Source: Ovis canadensis | Lineage: Eukaryota > Chordata > Mammalia > Artiodactyla > Bovidae | DNA length: 64,000 bases | Reading direction: 5' to 3' | Assembly: GCF_042477335.2 (NCBI RefSeq) | Contig: NC_091262.1 | Coordinates: 38,227,001-38,291,000 of the forward strand | Shown here: positions 1-9,699 of the stretch, piece by piece | Layout of the letters: each line of letters begins with the position of its first letter | Numbering within the stretch: position 1 is the stretch's first letter | Notes under the pieces: model-generated | What the model was told of the DNA's origin: nothing | Seen by the model: the letters and a program-made list of their open reading frames with translations, nothing else | The model's database searches: none | Translations under genes and position numbers: made by a program

Positions 1-680
1 ACCCCATGGACTGCAGCCCGCCAGGCTTCTCTGTCCATCACCGATTCCCGGAGCTTGCTCAAACTCATGTCCATCGAGTTGGTGATGCCATCCAAGCATT
101 TCATCCTCTGTCTTCCCTTTCTCCTCCTGCCTTCAGTCTTCCCCAGCATCAGGTTCTTTTCCAAAGAGGCAGTTCTTTGCGTCAGGTGGCCAAAGTATTG
201 CAGCTTCAGCATCAGTCTTTCCAATGAATATTCAGGACTGATTTGCTTTAGGATTGACTGGTTGGATCTCCTTGCAGTCCATGGGGCTCTCAAGAGTCTT
301 TTCCAACACCACAGTTCAGAAACATCGATTCTTTGGCGTTCAGCCTTCTTCATGCGCCAACTCACATCCATACATGACTACTGGAAAAACCATAGCTTTG
401 ACTGAATGAACCTTTGTCAGCAAAGTAATGTCTCTGCTTTGTAATGTGCTGTCTAGGTTTGTCATAGCTTTCCTTCCAAGGAGCATGCGTCTTTTCATTT
501 CACCGTCTGCAGTAATTTTGGAGCCCAAGAAAATAAAGACTGTCACTGTTTCCGTTGTTTCCCCATTTATTTGCCATGAAGTGATGGGCCCGGATGCCAT
601 GATCTTCATTGTTTGAATGCTGAGTTTTATGCCAGCCTTTTCACTCTCCTCTTTCACTTTCATTAGGAGGCTCTTTCGTT
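1..680 (-). mobile_element. BovB LINE 3' fragment (left copy)
   Basis: The minus strand encodes fragments of the BovB reverse transcriptase C-terminal region (KIMASGPITSWQINGET, FLGSKITADGE, AMTNLDST) and the terminal region (LKLQYFGHL). Frames are broken. It is cut by the window edge. Confidence 0.92.
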
Positions 681-689
681 TCAGCCCCT

Positions 690-3285
690 GGAGGCATTTC
701 TTATTCCCCTGACTGTCTTTTCTCCACCATGAGGGGCCTCATTTATAGTTTTTAACAATGTAGTTTAACAACGGGTTCCTTCGATATATTCTATACTTTT
801 TTCCCTCATATATTTTTTTTAACCGATCCATTCCTCAGTTCACTGATCCTCTCTTCACCTACATCCAACTTGATGTTAAGCCCAGAGCCTGAGTTCTTAA
901 ATTCAGTCACTGTTATTTGAAAGTTCTAGAATCGGTTTTGAGTCTCAGAAAGGTTTCCTTTTGTCAAGTATCTTTTTGAACTGGTGAAGTTTGCATCTGA
1001 TTCCTCTAGCATCCCTCTGATATGCTGATATACATCTGATACCTCTGGATCTGGTTCCGTTCTTTTTCTCTTGGTCTTGTTTGTTGTTACACCCTTATTT
1101 GCTTTTTTGGTTGCAAGTTGGACATTATCTATGGAAACCCCTAGAGTTTCTGGTGATGCTGTCTTCTCCAGAGGTTCCTCTGATGCAGACCTCTAGTGAG
1201 GACAGAGCTGTCTGTTCACTCAGGGTCTGAGTGACTTGAGGCTGGGGTGTCTTTGTAAGCTGAGTCTCAGCAGCCTTCACCCATCTTCCCCCGCTGACCC
1301 CAGGGAGGAGCCCTCCAGCGTCTCCATCTGGAAGCCTGGCGTGCCTCCCATGGCCCCCTCCCTTCTCGGCCGGTCCTGAAGCCCACTGTCTGTCTCCCAA
1401 GCACCACAAAGTGATTGATACTCAGCACTCAGCCGGTTTGGGCAGAGTGCTGGGTATGTTTTCTGTGCCTCCTTTTTCTTGGGGAGCTTAGTCTCTACCA
1501 TCTGGACTGACTTGTCAGGCCTGTGGTTGAATTTTTGTCTTCCCAGCCCAAGGAACTGTCCAGAGCTGTTAGCCAGTCCCCTCTGCTTGACTTTTTCCCT
1601 GCCTTTTCTTCCCAGAGTCAGCTTTGTTCTGATGCCCCGAGGGAAGGAGCGGCCCTCTCAGTCTCCAGCTCCCTCACTGGGCGCTTTTGTTTGAAATCTT
1701 GGATTGTGGCTGCCTAAAGACCTCTTTTGAAAAGTATTTAGCTTCTCTAGCTCTTGGTAGGCTGACCCACAAGCTGCTTGCATCTATAACTGGAAGTGGG
1801 GAAGCCCCGGGTGTCTTCTCTCATCTGAAGCCACATGTAAAATTCACAGTAATTATATTGATCATCTTTGGTACTGGGGTAAACAAGAACCGGAGGCCCT
1901 TGCTTATTACCCACGGTTGTGTTTCTCATCAGAATCCCCTGCTTGCCTGGGCTGTTTCAGGGCCACCTGAACTTGGGAAGAAGGTGGGCAAGCGGCCCAT
2001 GTGGCCTGGGGACAGAGGAGCCAGTCTGCCCTCTTCCCTTGCCCCTGCCGGCCCAGGGCAGGCCTTGTGATGACAGGCGGCTGGTAGTGGAGGAGAAGGC
2101 TGAGGAGGAAGGGGTTGCGTGAACTGTATTCTGTGATGCGGTCACGTGCAGGTTTTCTTTTTCAGTGTGAAAAGATGACTGATTTGACTCTTTCTCCAGT
2201 TTCACTTTAAGGTTGAAAATGAAGATTTTATTCTTAAAGTTGAGCACAGTGATTTGACAGTCTTTTTGAAATCAACAGTTGAGGTTTTCAAAAGACATCT
2301 CAGAGAACTCTAGCAGATAAAGCGAAAAAAAGAGAATGTGTTCAGGGTGAACTGCGGGCAGGACCCCAAACTGTACTGTGTCTCTCCCAGAGTCTGTAAC
2401 TGCTGAGATGGGTGGATATAGGGCCCCAAGCACCCTGGGGACCGCGGTCCTCAAGTGACAGCAGAGGCCCCGGCTGAACCAGGAGCAGTATGGCCTGTGC
2501 CCTGGCGAGTGGAGAGCGGCGAGGCTGGGAGTGGGGCCAGGCGAGGGGGTGGGAGACTCGGGCGTGGAGGGAGGGGCAGCACCTGGGGGGGTCTGGGAGG
2601 CGCTGGCTGTCGCGGCTCAAGGCAGGGACACCCCTGAACCTCCACCGTACAGCCCCCACGGGGCAGAGTTGTCTGGCAGCCCAGGGTCAAAGTAAAGAGG
2701 GCGAGTTCGCAGCAGATTGATGGAAGCCCTGTACCCACTGTGAATTCATTTTAAGTGCCTGGAGTGAGGTTGGTCAAGCCCTTGCTGAGCTCGAGTGAGG
2801 GAGTCAGTCAGGGAGGACGGAGTTCAGGGTGAGTGAGGGGCAGCTAGCGCGGCGAGTCCTTGTCACCCGGGTGGGTTCTGGGGACACACTTGAGTTCAGG
2901 GGTGCCCTTTCAGTAGCCTCACTGGAGGCTTGTTTGGGGGCTAGAGGAGGCAGAAGCCCACTTAGAAGACGTGCTCATTCCCTGTGGTGGTGGTTTCTGA
3001 AGCAGTTTCTACTATTTGGTTTGACTGTGAACCAGTATCCTTGCAGGGTCAAGTCTGATGGTGGGCCTGAGCTGTGGGCACAGCCTTCCTTCTCCTGCAC
3101 CCCACACTCATCTGTCATCTTTTTGGCAGCCCCTCCCCCCTCTCTGCACCCTTGATGGTGGGCCTGAGCCCAGCCCCCCTGTTACCACGGAGCCCCTTGT
3201 GACTGAGTGGGTTCCAGATGCCAGGCTCCTGGGAGACGTGCTGGAGGCGGACCTTCGTGCCATTTCTTCTAGAGACAGCAGTGCT
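690..3285. other. Unassigned spacer before the liprin-like exons
   Basis: AT-rich up to about 1130, possibly an old LINE, then GC-richer from 1250. Short open frames on both strands look like chance. Nothing with recognisable homology or splice structure is visible. The right-copy equivalent is 59030-61630. Confidence 0.5.
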
Positions 3286-3289
3286 GATG

Positions 3290-3445
3290 GTCGTGGTGTG
3301 AGAGCGGTGGTCCTAGTGTGAGAGCAGTGTGTCTGAGAGTGGTGTGTGTGAGTGGTGTGTGAGAGTGGTGTGTGAGAGTGGTGTGTGTGAGAGCGGTGGT
3401 CGTAGTGTGAATAGTGGTGGTCGTAGTGTGAGATCGGTGGTGATA
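3290..3445 (+). repeat. GTG-rich minisatellite upstream of exon 1 (left copy)
   Basis: Degenerate units built from gtgtgagagtg and ggtggtcgtagtgtgag. The array differs in unit order and length from the right copy. It lies 70-230 bp upstream of the candidate ATG, so it would fall in the promoter or 5' UTR. Confidence 0.85.
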
Positions 3446-3516
3446 GCTCGGGTGCTGAGGTATCTAACCATGAAACAGCAGTTGCCCCTGAGTGGGGGGC
3501 TGCCCCATCCGCGAGG

Positions 3517-3633
3517 ATGGGTCGCAGGAGGGCCCGCCTATGGGCACTTTTCCAGTGCTGCATCCCCAAGGCAAAGGCCAAGACAAGGAAGAACTTGGCC
3601 TCGGCCCAAGTCCTGGAAGCAGAGCGGCCTGAG
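3517..3633 (+). CDS. Candidate novel first coding exon of the liprin-like gene (left copy)
   Basis: ATG at 3517 sits in a strong start context (A at -3, G at +4). It opens 39 codons beginning MGRRRARLWALFQCC, followed by a lysine-rich stretch, and ends GAG before a good donor, gtgaga, at 3634. The exon ends in phase 0, and the next liprin-like exon starts in phase 0, so they join in frame. It does not resemble the acidic N-terminus of PPFIA1 and I do not recognise the peptide. A hydrophobic WALF segment followed by a Cys-Cys pair next to basic residues could favour membrane association, but that is a guess. The right copy (61872) differs by one codon, Arg to His. Transcription is not shown. 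Confidence 0.5.
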
Positions 3634-4727
3634 GTGAGAGCAGCCGGGGGCTGGGCCCGTCGGATTGGCCTTCACCCGGCAAAGCGTTGGAGTTGTGTTT
3701 CCTTTTGTTAGCATGGTTGTGGGCCCTGCCGGCCAGGGCGTTTTGGCCTTCTGGGCAAGATGGACCCCAGCAGGTTGACCTTGTAAGTGGTTGTGCAGGT
3801 GCTGCGTGGAGGACGGGCGGGGGCCCCACAAGAAGGGAAACACTGTCTGGAGGAGTCACTGGGGTACGTGGATTGAGCTCTAGAGTCAGTCCTTGAAGCA
3901 GAAAGGCTAAGCCCCTTAACCTCTCCCATCTTACAAAGCACAGAACAGTGTGTCCAGTATCTTAATGATGGGTACCTACTGCTTATGTGTATAACATACA
4001 CCCTCATAGCTTCAGATGTCTACTACATGCCTCTTAACAAGTGCTGGGCAGCGTTCTAGGTGCTGAATACTCAGTATGTAGGAGGGGATATGTAGCCCAG
4101 GATTTTTTTATTTGTGTAAAGAAAACTAGAAGAATGAAAGACTCCATGTGGTTCACTTTGAGCAAGTTCACCACGTGGACGGCACCGCATGCATGAAAAT
4201 TGTGACAAAATACATAAAACATGAATTTAACATTTTCTCCACTTTACTGAATGACTGGGTGACTTCAATGGAGTCAGGCTAACAGATGGCCTTTGTGTGC
4301 CATCAGCCTTTTTCCTAGAGGAACACTCCAAAGCCTGATAGCCTTGTAGATGTTACCTTTCTTCCTCACTCTTCCCAGCGGTTCTAGGTTATTTGTCTGT
4401 GTGTCGTTTAAGAATCTCTTCATCCACTTTGTTGTTAGGTTCACGTTTAGGGAAGTTTCTCAGACTTCCCTGGGTCTTGAGAAGACAGGCTTGGATTCCG
4501 GGTTCTCCCCTGCCGCGTGCCTGCCAGGTCGAGGTGGAGGCTGAAGGCCGGTCTGAGTTGTGGTGGTCTGTGTGGTCTTGGGGTCAGTGGACCCCCTCTT
4601 CTCTGGAGGGGCAGGGAGACCCTTTGTGTGGAGCCTGGAGAGACTTGACAGGGTCAGTCTTCAGAGTCTCGCTCTCTTTTTAATTTGTGTTTGCATTTAG
4701 TTACTTACTCATTTCACTGTTTTCTAG

Positions 4728-4829
4728 GAGTTGGCAACATCTACGGAAGAACTCAATATATGCCGGGAACAGCTTCTTGCAAGAGAAGAAGAAATAGCTC
4801 TGCTGAACGCAGAGCGGAATAACATCATG
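4728..4829 (+). CDS. PPFIA1-like: Liprin-alpha-1-like exon 2 (coiled coil)
   Basis: The acceptor tttctag precedes 4728 and the donor gtcagt follows 4829. The 34 codons read [17 protein letters not shown] and on to AERNNIM, matching the PPFIA1 segment [26 protein letters not shown] with several replacements. The exon is in phase 0 at both ends, as in the parent. It is identical base for base to 63079-63180 in the right copy, in contrast with exon 3. It would form the first heptads of the liprin coiled coil. Confidence 0.8.
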
Positions 4830-5062
4830 GTCAGTAGCGGAATTCTCACGTGTTGACATTTGCCCTGCGGGGGTCACCGCTGGGCTCCTTGTTGCTGTCT
4901 TTAAACTCTGGTTTTCAAGTCATTGTTCACATCTTCCCACTGAGCAGACCAGGGTGGATCAGTTTGGAGTTCTCATACTTTGCTTCAAATTTATGATGAG
5001 AGCTACTATAATTTTAGTACATTTGAGGAGGGAGTTCTCTTAACCTACAATTTGTCCATGCT

Positions 5063-5160
5063 AAGTTTGTGTGGGGTCTTAGTTCCCTGACCAGGGATTA
5101 AAACCCATGACCCCTGCAGAAGTGTGGAGTCTTAGCTACTGGGCCACTGGGGAAGTCCAC
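5063..5160 (-). mobile_element. tRNA-Glu-type SINE (CHR-like), left copy
   Basis: An antisense short SINE with ggaagtcc-type head and a B-box-like segment (ccctgaccagggatt on the + strand), in the intron between exons 2 and 3. Repeated at 63418-63515. Confidence 0.75.
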
Positions 5161-5294
5161 TCTAACTTTAGACTGAACTGGCGGGATTCCGACTTGCCTT
5201 AGCATGTTTCCGGCTGTAGCATGAGGCTGAGAGGGGTTATCGGCCCTGAATTCAAGCATGAGGTTGACAGTGCTCCTTTGGCCCTGCCCTGCAG

Positions 5295-5459
5295 CTGCTG
5301 GTGGAGCACCTGGAGTGCCGGGTTTCCCGGTATATACCGTCCCTTGAGACGACGGCAGGCAAGTGGCAGGCGCAGTCCCCAGACGGCATGACCAACGAGC
5401 TGGAGGTGCTCCAGGCGCTCAAATCACTCTTTGAGCACCACAAGGCCCTGGACAAGAAG
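5295..5459 (+). CDS. PPFIA1-like: Liprin-alpha-1-like exon 3 (coiled coil), left copy
   Basis: The acceptor ctgcag precedes 5295 and the donor gtacca follows 5459. There are 55 codons, phase 0 at both ends. [12 protein letters not shown] at the start and [12 protein letters not shown] at the end match PPFIA1 closely. The middle ([12 protein letters not shown]) is strongly diverged from the parent's HERSLRMTVVKR. The right copy (63650-63814) differs at 15 bases, all between 5327 and 5423, giving seven amino-acid replacements and five silent changes. Surrounding intron is almost unchanged. No stop or frameshift is present. Confidence 0.85.
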
Positions 5460-5624
5460 GTACCAGCCACCCGGCCATCCTGGATTTGTACACTTGCAGC
5501 CTTGTTAGGTGGATGATGCATGTATTTATGTAACTAGTTGACTTTTGAGCTTCTTGAATTCTTGTAAATACTTTTTTTCTGTAAGAAGTCAGAGTTTTAT
5601 ATGGTTAAAAAGTGTTGCCTGCAT

Positions 5625-5822
5625 ACATGCTCAGGCATGTCCGAGTCTTTGCGACCCTGTGGACTGTAGCCCACCATGCTCCTCTTTTCCTGGGACTTCC
5701 CAGGCAAGAATACTGGAGTGGGTGGCCATCATCTACTCCAGGGGATCTTCCCGACCCAAGGATCCAACCTGCCCTCTTGCATTGGCAGGTGGACTCTTTA
5801 CCACTGGTCCACCTGGGAAGCT
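5625..5822 (-). mobile_element. Bov-tA SINE
   Basis: Antisense tRNA-Glu-derived SINE with the landmarks catgtccgagtctttgcgac, aatactggagtgggt and ggatcttcccgaccc. The right copy of the duplication ends inside it. Confidence 0.9.
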
Positions 5823-6052
5823 GCCAGTTAAAAAGTATTAGTTGGTATAAATGTCTCAAGATTTATTATATTCTGTATATCAATTTGCAATTAAAAACTA
5901 AGTCATAGAATTATTTTAGGATAGGATAACATTTTTTTTCCCCTCAAACCTAGAATTTAAAGCTGTTAATAAGCAGATTTTTTGATGTTAAGATCAATGA
6001 GATACATTAAATGTATTCTGTTATAGTAGCTGCGTATTAGAGTGACTATACA

Positions 6053-6325
6053 ATGGCAACCCACTCCAGTACTCCTGCCTGGAAAATCCCATGGGTGGAG
6101 GAGCCTGGTAGGCTGCCATCTGTGGGGTCGCGAAGAGTCGGACACTGCTGAGGGACTTCACTTTCACTTTTCCCTTTCATGCACTAGAGAAGGAAATGGC
6201 AACCCACTCCAGTGTTCTTGCCTGGAGAATCCCAGGGACAGGGAAGCCTGGTGGGCTGCCATCTATGGGGTCGCACAGAGTCGGACACAACTGGAGCGAC
6301 TTAGCAGCAGCAGCAGCAGCTTACA
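6053..6325 (+). mobile_element. Bov-A2 SINE dimer at exon 4
   Basis: Two BovA monomers in tandem (each with ggcaacccactccagt and gtcgg-ac-c-a-ctg landmarks) ending in agcagcagcagcagc. It lies directly upstream of the surviving half of liprin-like exon 4. Confidence 0.93.
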
Positions 6326-6358
6326 CTAAGAAGTGCACTCACATATATACACACATCA

Positions 6359-6420
6359 ACACACGAGGAGCACTTGAAAGGTGTAGTTTGTTAGAAGAAT
6401 TAGGTGCCACGCATAACAAG
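6359..6420 (+). pseudogene. PPFIA1-like: Liprin-alpha-1-like exon 4, 5' part displaced by a SINE
   Basis: ALERCSLLEELGATHNK is readable and ends AAG before a good donor, gtaagt, at 6421. It corresponds to PPFIA1 VALERCSLLEEELGATHKE with one Glu codon removed in frame. The parental start (VRERLR) and its acceptor cannot be recognised. Immediately upstream is the CAG-repeat tail of a Bov-A2 SINE (6053-6325). The frame stays open back through that tail, so an AG in the tail could in principle serve as acceptor. The listed start is approximate. Confidence 0.7.
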
Positions 6421-6456
6421 GTAAGTTGGATCATTCATTGTGTAATTTCATTTAAG

Positions 6457-6797
6457 TTCAGTTCAGTTCAGTTCATTTCAGTCACTCAGTCGTGTCCGAC
6501 TCTTCACAACCCCATGAATCGCAGCACCCCAGGCCTCACTGTGCATCACCATCTCCCGGAGTTCACTCAAACTCATGTCCGTCGAGTCTTGATGCCATCC
6601 AGCCATCTCATCCTCGGTCGTCCCCTTCTCCTCCTGCCCCCAATCCCTCCCAGCATCAGTCTTTTCCAGTGAGTCAACTCTTCTCATGAGGTGGCCAGAG
6701 TACTGGAGTTTCAGCTTTAGCATCATTCCTTCCAAAGAAATCCCAGGGCTGATCTCCTTCAGAATAGACTGGTTGGATCTCCTTGCAGTCCAAGGGT
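6457..6797 (-). mobile_element. BovB 3' end
   Basis: Starts with the agttcagttcag terminal repeat of BovB read in antisense. It encodes on the minus strand the tail region MLKLKLQYSGHLMRRVDSLE. Confidence 0.9.
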
Positions 6798-7131
6798 TTG
6801 TCATTTGTATCCTTTCATTTTAAGAAAGGATGAAGGCTGTAGTGGTGGACATCAGATGTTCTTTATCTTTCTGATTGAGGACCAGCCCACCTGGGTTATT
6901 TTAATGACTAGTAAACTAGACATGTGGCTCAGAGCTGCAGAATCTCTTAAGCACCCCTTTGTCCAGTAGGAGACAAATTCTGACTCCAATCACCTGGTTC
7001 TATTTGGGATGGATAGCATCACCATGTATTTTCTTTTTATGCTGTATTTTCAGTTTTGAGTTGAGTTTTTCCAAATGGAGTTTTGCTGTCTTTACTTATT
7101 TCTTTATTTTGATTCAATTCTTTGGTTTTCG

Positions 7132-7233
7132 CTGATGATTCTTAAAGAGAAGAATAACCTGAAAAAGATACTAATGGACAGGGTGCTTGATGTAAATCAT
7201 AAGCAAGAAAACATGCCAAGCGCCAATGGAAAG
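7132..7233 (+). pseudogene. PPFIA1-like: Liprin-alpha-1-like exon 5, both splice sites lost
   Basis: The 34 codons LMILKEKNNLKKILMDRVLD and on to ENMPSANGK align with PPFIA1 LMILKEQNNQKKTLTDGVLDINHEQENTPSTSGK. The coding frame is intact, but the dinucleotide before 7132 is CG instead of AG and the one after 7233 is GC instead of GT. The exon is probably skipped. Because it is 102 bp in phase 0, skipping would not break the downstream frame. GC donors are occasionally used, but the lost acceptor makes inclusion unlikely. Confidence 0.75.
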
Positions 7234-7453
7234 GCATGTCCTCAGTCTCACTCTCTGTCTGGTTCTCGTCTTACTATCCAGTCTGTGCAGGGCTGTTGAG
7301 ACCTTTCACCAATGCATCATGTAGGTCTGAGTGGCCGTGAGGGTCATGTGAGCCCAGAGCGCAGAAGGCAGTTTTGACTTCACCGATTTCCCGGAAGTGC
7401 TGCGTTCCCTCCCTCCCGAAACAAGGCTGTCTAAGGTTTCCTTTCCCCCTTAG

Positions 7454-7657
7454 AGAACCCGCGACGAAGACCTGGCTCAGGTGATCGAGCTCCAGGATAT
7501 CATCGAGAAGAAGTCACGGGAGCAGAGAGAGATGAGGGACCGCCTGGCAGCCCTCTCTGCCCACGTAACAGAGCTGGAGAAGGACCTGGACACGGCCAGG
7601 AAGGACCTCCTCAAGTCCAAGGAAGCAAACGTGAAATTACAGCAGGACGTCCGTGAC
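7454..7657 (+). CDS. PPFIA1-like: Liprin-alpha-1-like exon 6 (coiled coil)
   Basis: The acceptor ccccttag precedes 7454 and the donor gtgagt follows 7657. There are 68 codons without a stop, phase 0 to phase 0. DEDLAQVIELQDIIEKKSRE, SAHVTELEKDLDTARKDLL and KLQQDVRD match the PPFIA1 block from EEDLAKVIELQ to KLQRDVRE. The first residues (RTR) are shorter than the parent's RSSDGSLSHE by six codons, another frame-preserving change or a shifted acceptor. Heptad spacing of hydrophobic residues is kept. Confidence 0.85.
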
Positions 7658-7934
7658 GTGAGTGACAGTGGACGTGTCTGTTGTCCTGAGGCGGAATGTG
7701 GGTCCCTTGTCCTCCCCGTGATCTCAGCCTTGGCATGGCTGCATGAGCAAGAGCAGAGCACTGGCGAGACCGCCACTGGCTGCCTTCCCGCCTCTGTGTC
7801 GAGGTCTCTGGGGTAGAAGAGGCCTGGTCCAGGCGGTCCGTTGGCAGTGGACCAACATGAGGGCAGTCCTAGCGCTGTGCTGCACCCTGGGTGTGGACTC
7901 CTCATTTCCACAAGTTCTAGGGGGCCTAGTGTGT

Positions 7935-8225
7935 TCCTTTTTTAAAAATTCATTCATCCACTCATTCATTTATTGGAGTTGATTTACACTGCTGTGTCAA
8001 TTTCTGCTGTACAGCAATGTGAACCAATATATATATACACACACACACACACACAAATATCCCTGTTTTTTAGGTTTCCTACCCGTTAACTTCACCACAG
8101 AGCACTGAGTAGAGTTCCCTGTGCTGTTCAGTAGGTCCTTACTCGTTGTTGACTTGATGCATAGTATCAGTAGTGTATATCTGTCAACCCCAGTATCCCA
8201 GTTCATCCCCCTACCTGCCTGCTGA
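7935..8225 (-). mobile_element. Bovine L1 3'-end fragment
   Basis: Antisense ruminant L1 3' UTR text (ttctgctgtacagcaatgtg, then a pyrimidine-rich ccccctacc-type segment) interrupted by a CA microsatellite. Confidence 0.75.
8022..8057. repeat. (TA)n(CA)n microsatellite
   Basis: A short TA run followed by about ten CA units inside an L1 3' fragment. Confidence 0.9.
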
Positions 8226-8229
8226 ATAT

Positions 8230-9550
8230 ATTCCCGATGATGCTGAAATTTCCTTCTGATTCACTCAGATGAGTCTGAACATCTGTGGAGCCCTCTCTCC
8301 CGAAGAGATGGGAACATGCTGTGTGGGCTCTGCTGAGGCAGCTTGCCTGGCCATCTTCTCTAGTTTTCTGAGGTTCCGCTCCTTGAAAGGATGTGTGACA
8401 GTGATACCAGCGGGCAGACAAGTCGAGTGGCGTTTGCTCACCCTCAGATCCTCAGGCCCGTGCTGTGTAACCATGCAGAATCAGGATGTTTCTGGCAGTC
8501 GTGTCTGCGGGTGTCGTGATTTATGAGAAGCTCCCTAACGGTCACTGTGAAAACAGAAGAGAGCTGGGGGCTCAGGCCTCCTCCTCTAAGCCTCGCCTCT
8601 CCTCTCTGTGCAGACAGACAGCGCCCACCCTGCCCCACCCCTCCCCCGTGAGACCATCTCAGAGTGCACCCCTCTAACATGTGGTACAGCAGGTGTACTT
8701 GATTAGTAGCTCGGTGTGAGAACTGAAAACAGAAATACTTGCACATGTTTGTATAACGTGTTCACACTACTCTTTGGCAACAGGAGGAGATTAGGTGGCA
8801 GAGATTAATACACAGAGAATTCTGGAAAAAGCATTTTTAAGACCTTTCACTTTTAATGTTAGGACAACATCGCTTACTTAGTGAGCACAGAGGGACCTGG
8901 CATGGATTTTGAGCCGGCGGACAGGAGTGGCATCGGCAGCAAGCTCTGCTCCTGGTTTGAGCGTTTCCTACATGGGGTGTAACTGCTTGAGAAGAACTAG
9001 GCTTGAGAAGGCTGCTCCCAGTTGTGTAACACTTTGACTTCTGTTTCTACTCATTAATATTCTTATTTAATTTTGAGGAAATTGCATGAGATTTTTCCAA
9101 CTTTTACCTGAGGAAATGAGCCTCAGAGCTGCCTGTAGGATCTGTTGAAGGTCCCTCCCTGTTCTGGGTCAAGCCCGCCTGTATAGTGTGGAGACAGAGA
9201 TCCTCATTTCATGCCAGATACCTTCCCTCCTGGAATTCTTGCAATGACAGAGTAGTTTAGTGTACTTTTTGTTTGCTGGTTGGGTTTATGATGTAGAAAA
9301 GAAGCTTGGTAAATCGAGTGGCCAGACAGACGTTAAGACAGATGGGTGCCATCACGGCAAATGCGACATTTGAGGTAGGCGCGTTTTTGCTCACATCTCA
9401 GAAAACTGCCATGTCTAGGACTTAAATTTTGAGGACGCTAATTTTATGTTTGATTTGAAACTTAGGATTTAGTCCTGCTTTTTTACTCTTAAGTGTATCA
9501 GAATATTCTATGATAATGACTTACCTTTTCTCCTCTGCAATGCCTGGTGT
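8230..9550. other. Intron between exons 6 and 7
   Basis: No repeats named with confidence and no exon seen. Short open frames are unsupported. Confidence 0.6.
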
Positions 9551-9552
9551 AG

Positions 9553-9699
9553 GCTATGGCCCAGAAGGAGGACATGGAGAAGAGAATCACTACACTTGAG
9601 AAACGCTACCTCGCTGCACAGCGCAAAGCCATCTCTGTGCACAACCTCCATGATAAACTTGAAAATGAAATCGCAAATAAGGATTCTATGCATCGACAG
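9553..9699 (+). CDS. PPFIA1-like: Liprin-alpha-1-like exon 7 (coiled coil)
   Basis: The acceptor tggtgtag precedes 9553 and the donor gtaatg follows 9699. The 49 codons [20 protein letters not shown] to [13 protein letters not shown] form one of the best conserved blocks of liprin-alpha. Compared with PPFIA1 about five residues differ, mostly Glu to Lys, Asp to Asn and Thr to Ile, which are transition-type changes. Phase 0 at both ends and no stop. Confidence 0.88.

Larger units (their letters stand above)
1..5645 (+). repeat. Tandem segmental duplication, left copy
   Basis: This block matches 58342-64000 in the same orientation over its whole length. The offset is 58341 at the left and 58355 at the right, so only small indels separate the copies. 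Introns and spacer look nearly identical; for example, the 186 bp after exon 3 differ at one base. The block carries a BovB fragment, unassigned spacer, a GTG-rich minisatellite and liprin-like exons 1-3. Homology runs to the left edge of the window, so the true left boundary is not visible. Confidence 0.97.
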
